36,370 bases of DNA from Streptosporangiales bacterium (GTDB lineage Bacteria > Actinomycetota > Actinomycetes > Streptosporangiales > WHST01), in assembly GCA_009379955.1 (NCBI GenBank), contig WHST01000065.1, positions 1-36,370 on the forward strand. The letters run 5' to 3'. The notes under the pieces are model-generated. The model had not been told where the DNA came from. It ran no database searches and saw nothing but the letters and a program-made list of their open reading frames with translations. Each line of letters starts with the position of its first letter. Positions within the stretch are counted from its first letter, which is position 1. Below are positions 34,136-36,370 of this stretch, in pieces. Position numbers and translations under genes: made by a program.

Positions 34136-35470
34136 GTGAGCTCACCGGAACAGGTACGGCAGATCGAACCGGCCGTACTGAGAAGGAGCGTCGCCGCCGG
34201 CGCGATCGGTGTCTGGGTGCACTGGTTCGACTGGGCCGTGTACGCGTACATGTCCACGACCATCGCGACGGTGTTCTTCCCGACGCAGGACGCCACGGCG
34301 GGACTGCTCGCGGTCTTCGCGGTCTTCGCCGTCTCGTTCGCCATCCGGCCGATCGGCGGGCTGATCTTCGGCACGCTGGGCGACCGGATCGGACGCCGCC
34401 GCACGCTCGTCTTCGTCATCATCCTGATGTCAGCGGCCACCCTGGCAGTCGGCTTCCTGCCGTCGTACGCGTCGGTGGGCATCGCCGCGACCGTGCTGCT
34501 CGTGGTCACCCGGCTGATCCAGGGGCTCGCGGCCGGCGGCGAGTTCGGCAGCGCGGCCACGTTCCTCGCGGAGTACTCGCCCCGCAAGCGCAGGGGCTTC
34601 GGCGTGAGCTGGCTGGAGTGCTCGAGCCTGGCCGGCTTCCTCAGCGCGTCACTCGCCGTCTTCGTGCTGAGCTCCGTGCTCAGCGAGTCCGCCGTGACGT
34701 CATGGGGCTGGCGGATCCCGTTCCTGCTGGCGGCGCCGATGGGGATCATCGGCCTGTACATCCGGCTGAAGCTCGACGACACACCCGAGTTCAAGGCACT
34801 GGTGAAGGCCGACCAGATCGCTCGGTCGCCGCTCAAGGAGCTGTTCGCACAGAACAAGCGGCAGCTCCTGCAGATGACCGGCATCGAGATCCTGCAGCAC
34901 ATCACGTTCTACACGGTCGTCGTCTACATGCTGACGTACCAGACCGAGGAGCTCGGCCTGGGCGCCGGCGACGCGGCGATGTCCGCCACGGTCACCTCGC
35001 TGGTGGCGATGGTGCTCGTGCCGATCTTCGGCGGCCTCTCCGACCGGATCGGCCGCAAGCCGCTGACGATGGCGTCGGCCGTCGGCTTCGTGGTGCTGTC
35101 GATCCCGCTCTTCCTGCTGATGACGCTGGACAGCGTGGCAGTGGCCGTGCTCACGCACGTCCTGCTCGGCGTGCTGCTCGCGCTCATCCTCAGCACCCAC
35201 GCGGTCGCGATGAGCGAGATCTTCCCGACGCGAGTACGACAGAGCGGCCTGTCGATCGGCTACAACGTCACCGCGGCGGTCTTCGCGGGGACGGTGCCGT
35301 ACCTGCTGACCTACCTCATCTCCGCGACGGGCAACTCGTTCATGCCGGCGTTCTACCTGGTGCTCGCCGGGGCGGTGGGGATCGTCACGACCCTGACCCT
35401 GCCGGAGACCAGGGGGCGTGACCTGATACAGGTCTCGTCCGAGGAGTTGTCGGCGAGTGTAAAGGGGTAG
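34136..35470 (+). CDS. MFS transporter, metabolite:H+ symporter (MHS) type
   Basis: A 444-residue, 12-helix membrane carrier. The signature loop between helices 2 and 3 reads LGDRIGRRRTLVF (about 81-93) and recurs as LSDRIGRKPLTM in the second half. VTRLIQGLAAGGEFGSAATFLAEY is typical of the MHS group that imports citrate, 2-oxoglutarate, shikimate or osmolytes. GTG 34136 follows TAGGAGGAG. As the last gene of the operon, 47 bases after the M20 gene, it is probably the uptake system for the pathway substrate, likely an organic acid or zwitterion. Confidence 0.92.
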   Translation: MSSPEQVRQIEPAVLRRSVAAGAIGVWVHWFDWAVYAYMSTTIATVFFPTQDATAGLLAVFAVFAVSFAIRPIGGLIFGTLGDRIGRRRTLVFVIILMSAATLAVGFLPSYASVGIAATVLLVVTRLIQGLAAGGEFGSAATFLAEYSPRKRRGFGVSWLECSSLAGFLSASLAVFVLSSVLSESAVTSWGWRIPFLLAAPMGIIGLYIRLKLDDTPEFKALVKADQIARSPLKELFAQNKRQLLQMTGIEILQHITFYTVVVYMLTYQTEELGLGAGDAAMSATVTSLVAMVLVPIFGGLSDRIGRKPLTMASAVGFVVLSIPLFLLMTLDSVAVAVLTHVLLGVLLALILSTHAVAMSEIFPTRVRQSGLSIGYNVTAAVFAGTVPYLLTYLISATGNSFMPAFYLVLAGAVGIVTTLTLPETRGRDLIQVSSEELSASVKG

Positions 35471-35525
35471 CTTCCTCGGGGGCCGGTGCCTCGGGGTCCG
35501 CTGCCTCACCCCTTTCTTGATTGTG

Positions 35526-35614
35526 GGGGTCGGTCGCCGGGTGTCAAGAAACCGCACAACGACTTTTGTGGGATTACCGGTCTGGCGGTTCCTTGACACC
35601 CGGCGACCGACCCC
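35526..35614. terminator. Long hairpin (30-bp arms) downstream of the transporter gene
   Basis: Arms 35526-35555 and 35585-35614 pair over 30 positions with a single mismatch. The 29-base spacer contains a further small stem (CACAA 35555-35559, TTGTG 35566-35570). The right arm is followed by CGAAAAA. It lies 55 bases past the transporter stop and probably ends the operon. The arms are longer than a terminator needs, so it may also be a mobile or dispersed palindrome. Confidence 0.6.
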
Positions 35615-35803
35615 GAAAAAGCGCGCATCTACGGGGTGAGGCAGCTCCCTGGGCGCCACGCTCCCTGGTTCACCTGCTGGTAACGGACCCTCTTCGGTAC
35701 CTTGCGTCGCCTCTCGCTAAACCTTCGGAACCGTTATCCACCCGTGACATTATGCGCTGGTCGGGTGTCCGATATTTCCCGATCTATTGCCACCACCGGG
35801 GTC

Positions 35804-35809
35804 TAGAAT
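35804..35809 (+). promoter_or_regulatory. -10 element for a leaderless DUF222 transcript
   Basis: TAGAAT matches the TANNNT -10 consensus and ends six bases before ATG 35816, which puts the predicted first transcribed base at or next to the start codon. No Shine-Dalgarno is present between them. The -35 region (GATCTA, 35781-35786) is poor. Confidence 0.5.
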
Positions 35810-35815
35810 TCGGTT

Positions 35816-36370
35816 ATGGACGGCGACACGACGACACCTGACACCGCGGACGCGGTGTGGGAACGCGTGCTGTCCCTGCGTGAGCAGGTCGCCGGGCTCA
35901 CCCGCACCCACCTCGGTGTGCTCCGCGGCGACGACGTGCAAGGAGTCGTCGCCGTGGTCGAGGAGATCACCCGGATGACCGCGACGATCGAGCAGGGCCT
36001 GGTCCGGCAGGTCATCGACCAGGGCATCGCCACCGACCTCGGCTACAAGAGCCCGGTGCCGTACCTGCGGGACCTACTACGTATCACCGAGCCCGACGCC
36101 GCCGCCCGGGTCCGCGCCGCGGACCGGTTCCAGCCCCGCACCGCGATCTGCGGGGAAGTCCTCCCGCCGCGGTTCCCGCGGGTCGCGGACGCGCAGGCGG
36201 CCGGGGTGCTCTCTCCCGGGCACGCGGTCGTGATCGCGGAGGCGTTGCAGAAGCTCCCCGCCGCGGTGGACGACCCGACCCGTGCCGCGGCGGAGGCCCG
36301 GCTGGTGCAGACCGCGACTGAGCTGGATCCGGCGCGGTTGCGGTGTGCGGCCAAACACCTGGGCGCGTGC
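35816..36370 (+). CDS. DUF222 / 13E12-repeat family protein, 5' part
   Basis: The first 185 residues of a gene cut by the right edge. VVEEITRMTATIEQGLVRQVIDQG, LGYKSPVPYLRDLLRIT, ADAQAAGVLSPGHAVVIAEAL and ARLVQTATELDP are typical of the DUF222 domain. That domain is found in many copies in actinobacterial genomes, usually followed by an HNH nuclease domain and linked to mobile elements. The HNH part would lie outside the window. The gene is open to the edge with no internal stop. Codon use (CTA, CGT, TTG, TCT) is slightly looser than in neighbours, and the preceding DNA is AT-richer, which fits acquired DNA. Confidence 0.85.
   Translation, partial: MDGDTTTPDTADAVWERVLSLREQVAGLTRTHLGVLRGDDVQGVVAVVEEITRMTATIEQGLVRQVIDQGIATDLGYKSPVPYLRDLLRITEPDAAARVRAADRFQPRTAICGEVLPPRFPRVADAQAAGVLSPGHAVVIAEALQKLPAAVDDPTRAAAEARLVQTATELDPARLRCAAKHLGAC

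Larger units (their letters stand above)
35471..35815. other. Intergenic region between the MFS gene and the DUF222 gene
   Basis: No coding sequence is supported in these 345 bases. They hold the long hairpin at 35526-35614, then a stretch that is clearly richer in A and T than the rest of the window (35690-35815), ending in the -10-like TAGAAT before the DUF222 gene. A lone TTATCCACC (35734-35742) resembles one DnaA box but has no companions. Confidence 0.7.

Noticed and set aside
35734-35742. TTATCCACC resembling a DnaA box
   Set aside because: A single site without neighbours or replication genes does not indicate an origin.

Overview
The window is chromosomal DNA from a high-GC Gram-positive bacterium of the phylum Actinomycetota. 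Three things point there. GC content is very high, with many GTG starts. The order sigD – rsdA – DUF5319 gene (opposite strand) – guaB – guaB3 matches the Mycobacterium tuberculosis Rv3414c–Rv3410c block. There is also a mycothiol-dependent-type enzyme, and a DUF222/13E12-type gene at the right edge. I cannot name the genus.

Layout. (1) 0.1–6.5 kb is a conserved housekeeping block: an exported M15 peptidase lipoprotein, the sigma factor SigD with its membrane anti-sigma factor RsdA, a small zinc-ribbon-like DUF5319 protein, IMP dehydrogenase (guaB), a tiny coupled ORF, and guaB3. (2) 6.5–8.6 kb holds a glucose-dehydrogenase-like enzyme and a fumarylacetoacetate-hydrolase-fold enzyme on the minus strand, a plausible sugar-acid pair. 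(3) 8.7–14 kb is a glycerol/dihydroxyacetone divergon: glpF reads left; dhaK, dhaL and a three-part DhaM–HPr–Enzyme I fusion read right. (4) 14–17.8 kb holds ohr, a GabD2-like aldehyde dehydrogenase and a ChoD-like GMC oxidoreductase with a four-cysteine cluster. (5) 17.8–21.7 kb holds a VOC protein, a SnoaL-tailed ECF sigma factor, a mycothiol-type DinB-fold enzyme and three unrecognised membrane proteins. (6) 21.9–26.3 kb is glpK, glpD and a zinc polyol dehydrogenase. (7) 26.3–28.8 kb holds an SPFH/slipin protein, an FCD-type GntR regulator and a divergent ferritin-like di-iron protein. (8) 28.7–35.5 kb is a LysR regulator facing a six-gene operon: flavin reductase, HpaB-type monooxygenase, Rid protein, DUF1028 protein, M20 amidohydrolase and MFS transporter. 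(9) 35.5–36.4 kb holds a large hairpin and the start of a DUF222 gene.

How the genes fit together. Glycerol can enter through GlpF and go through GlpK/GlpD. Dihydroxyacetone can be phosphorylated by DhaKL, with PEP-derived phosphate relayed inside the single DhaM–HPr–EI polypeptide. The 29.8–35.5 kb operon is tightly coupled by four overlapping gene junctions. It looks like a complete uptake-and-degradation route for an unidentified nitrogen-containing, probably aromatic or heterocyclic, compound, and is the best candidate here for an undescribed system.

The most notable non-coding signal is a dispersed palindromic element present twice in opposite orientation (7627–7684 and 23435–23492, 54 of 58 positions identical). 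The second copy lies in an 86-bp unit with perfect 15-bp terminal inverted repeats between glpK and glpD. All family assignments come from reading motifs by eye; no searches were run.
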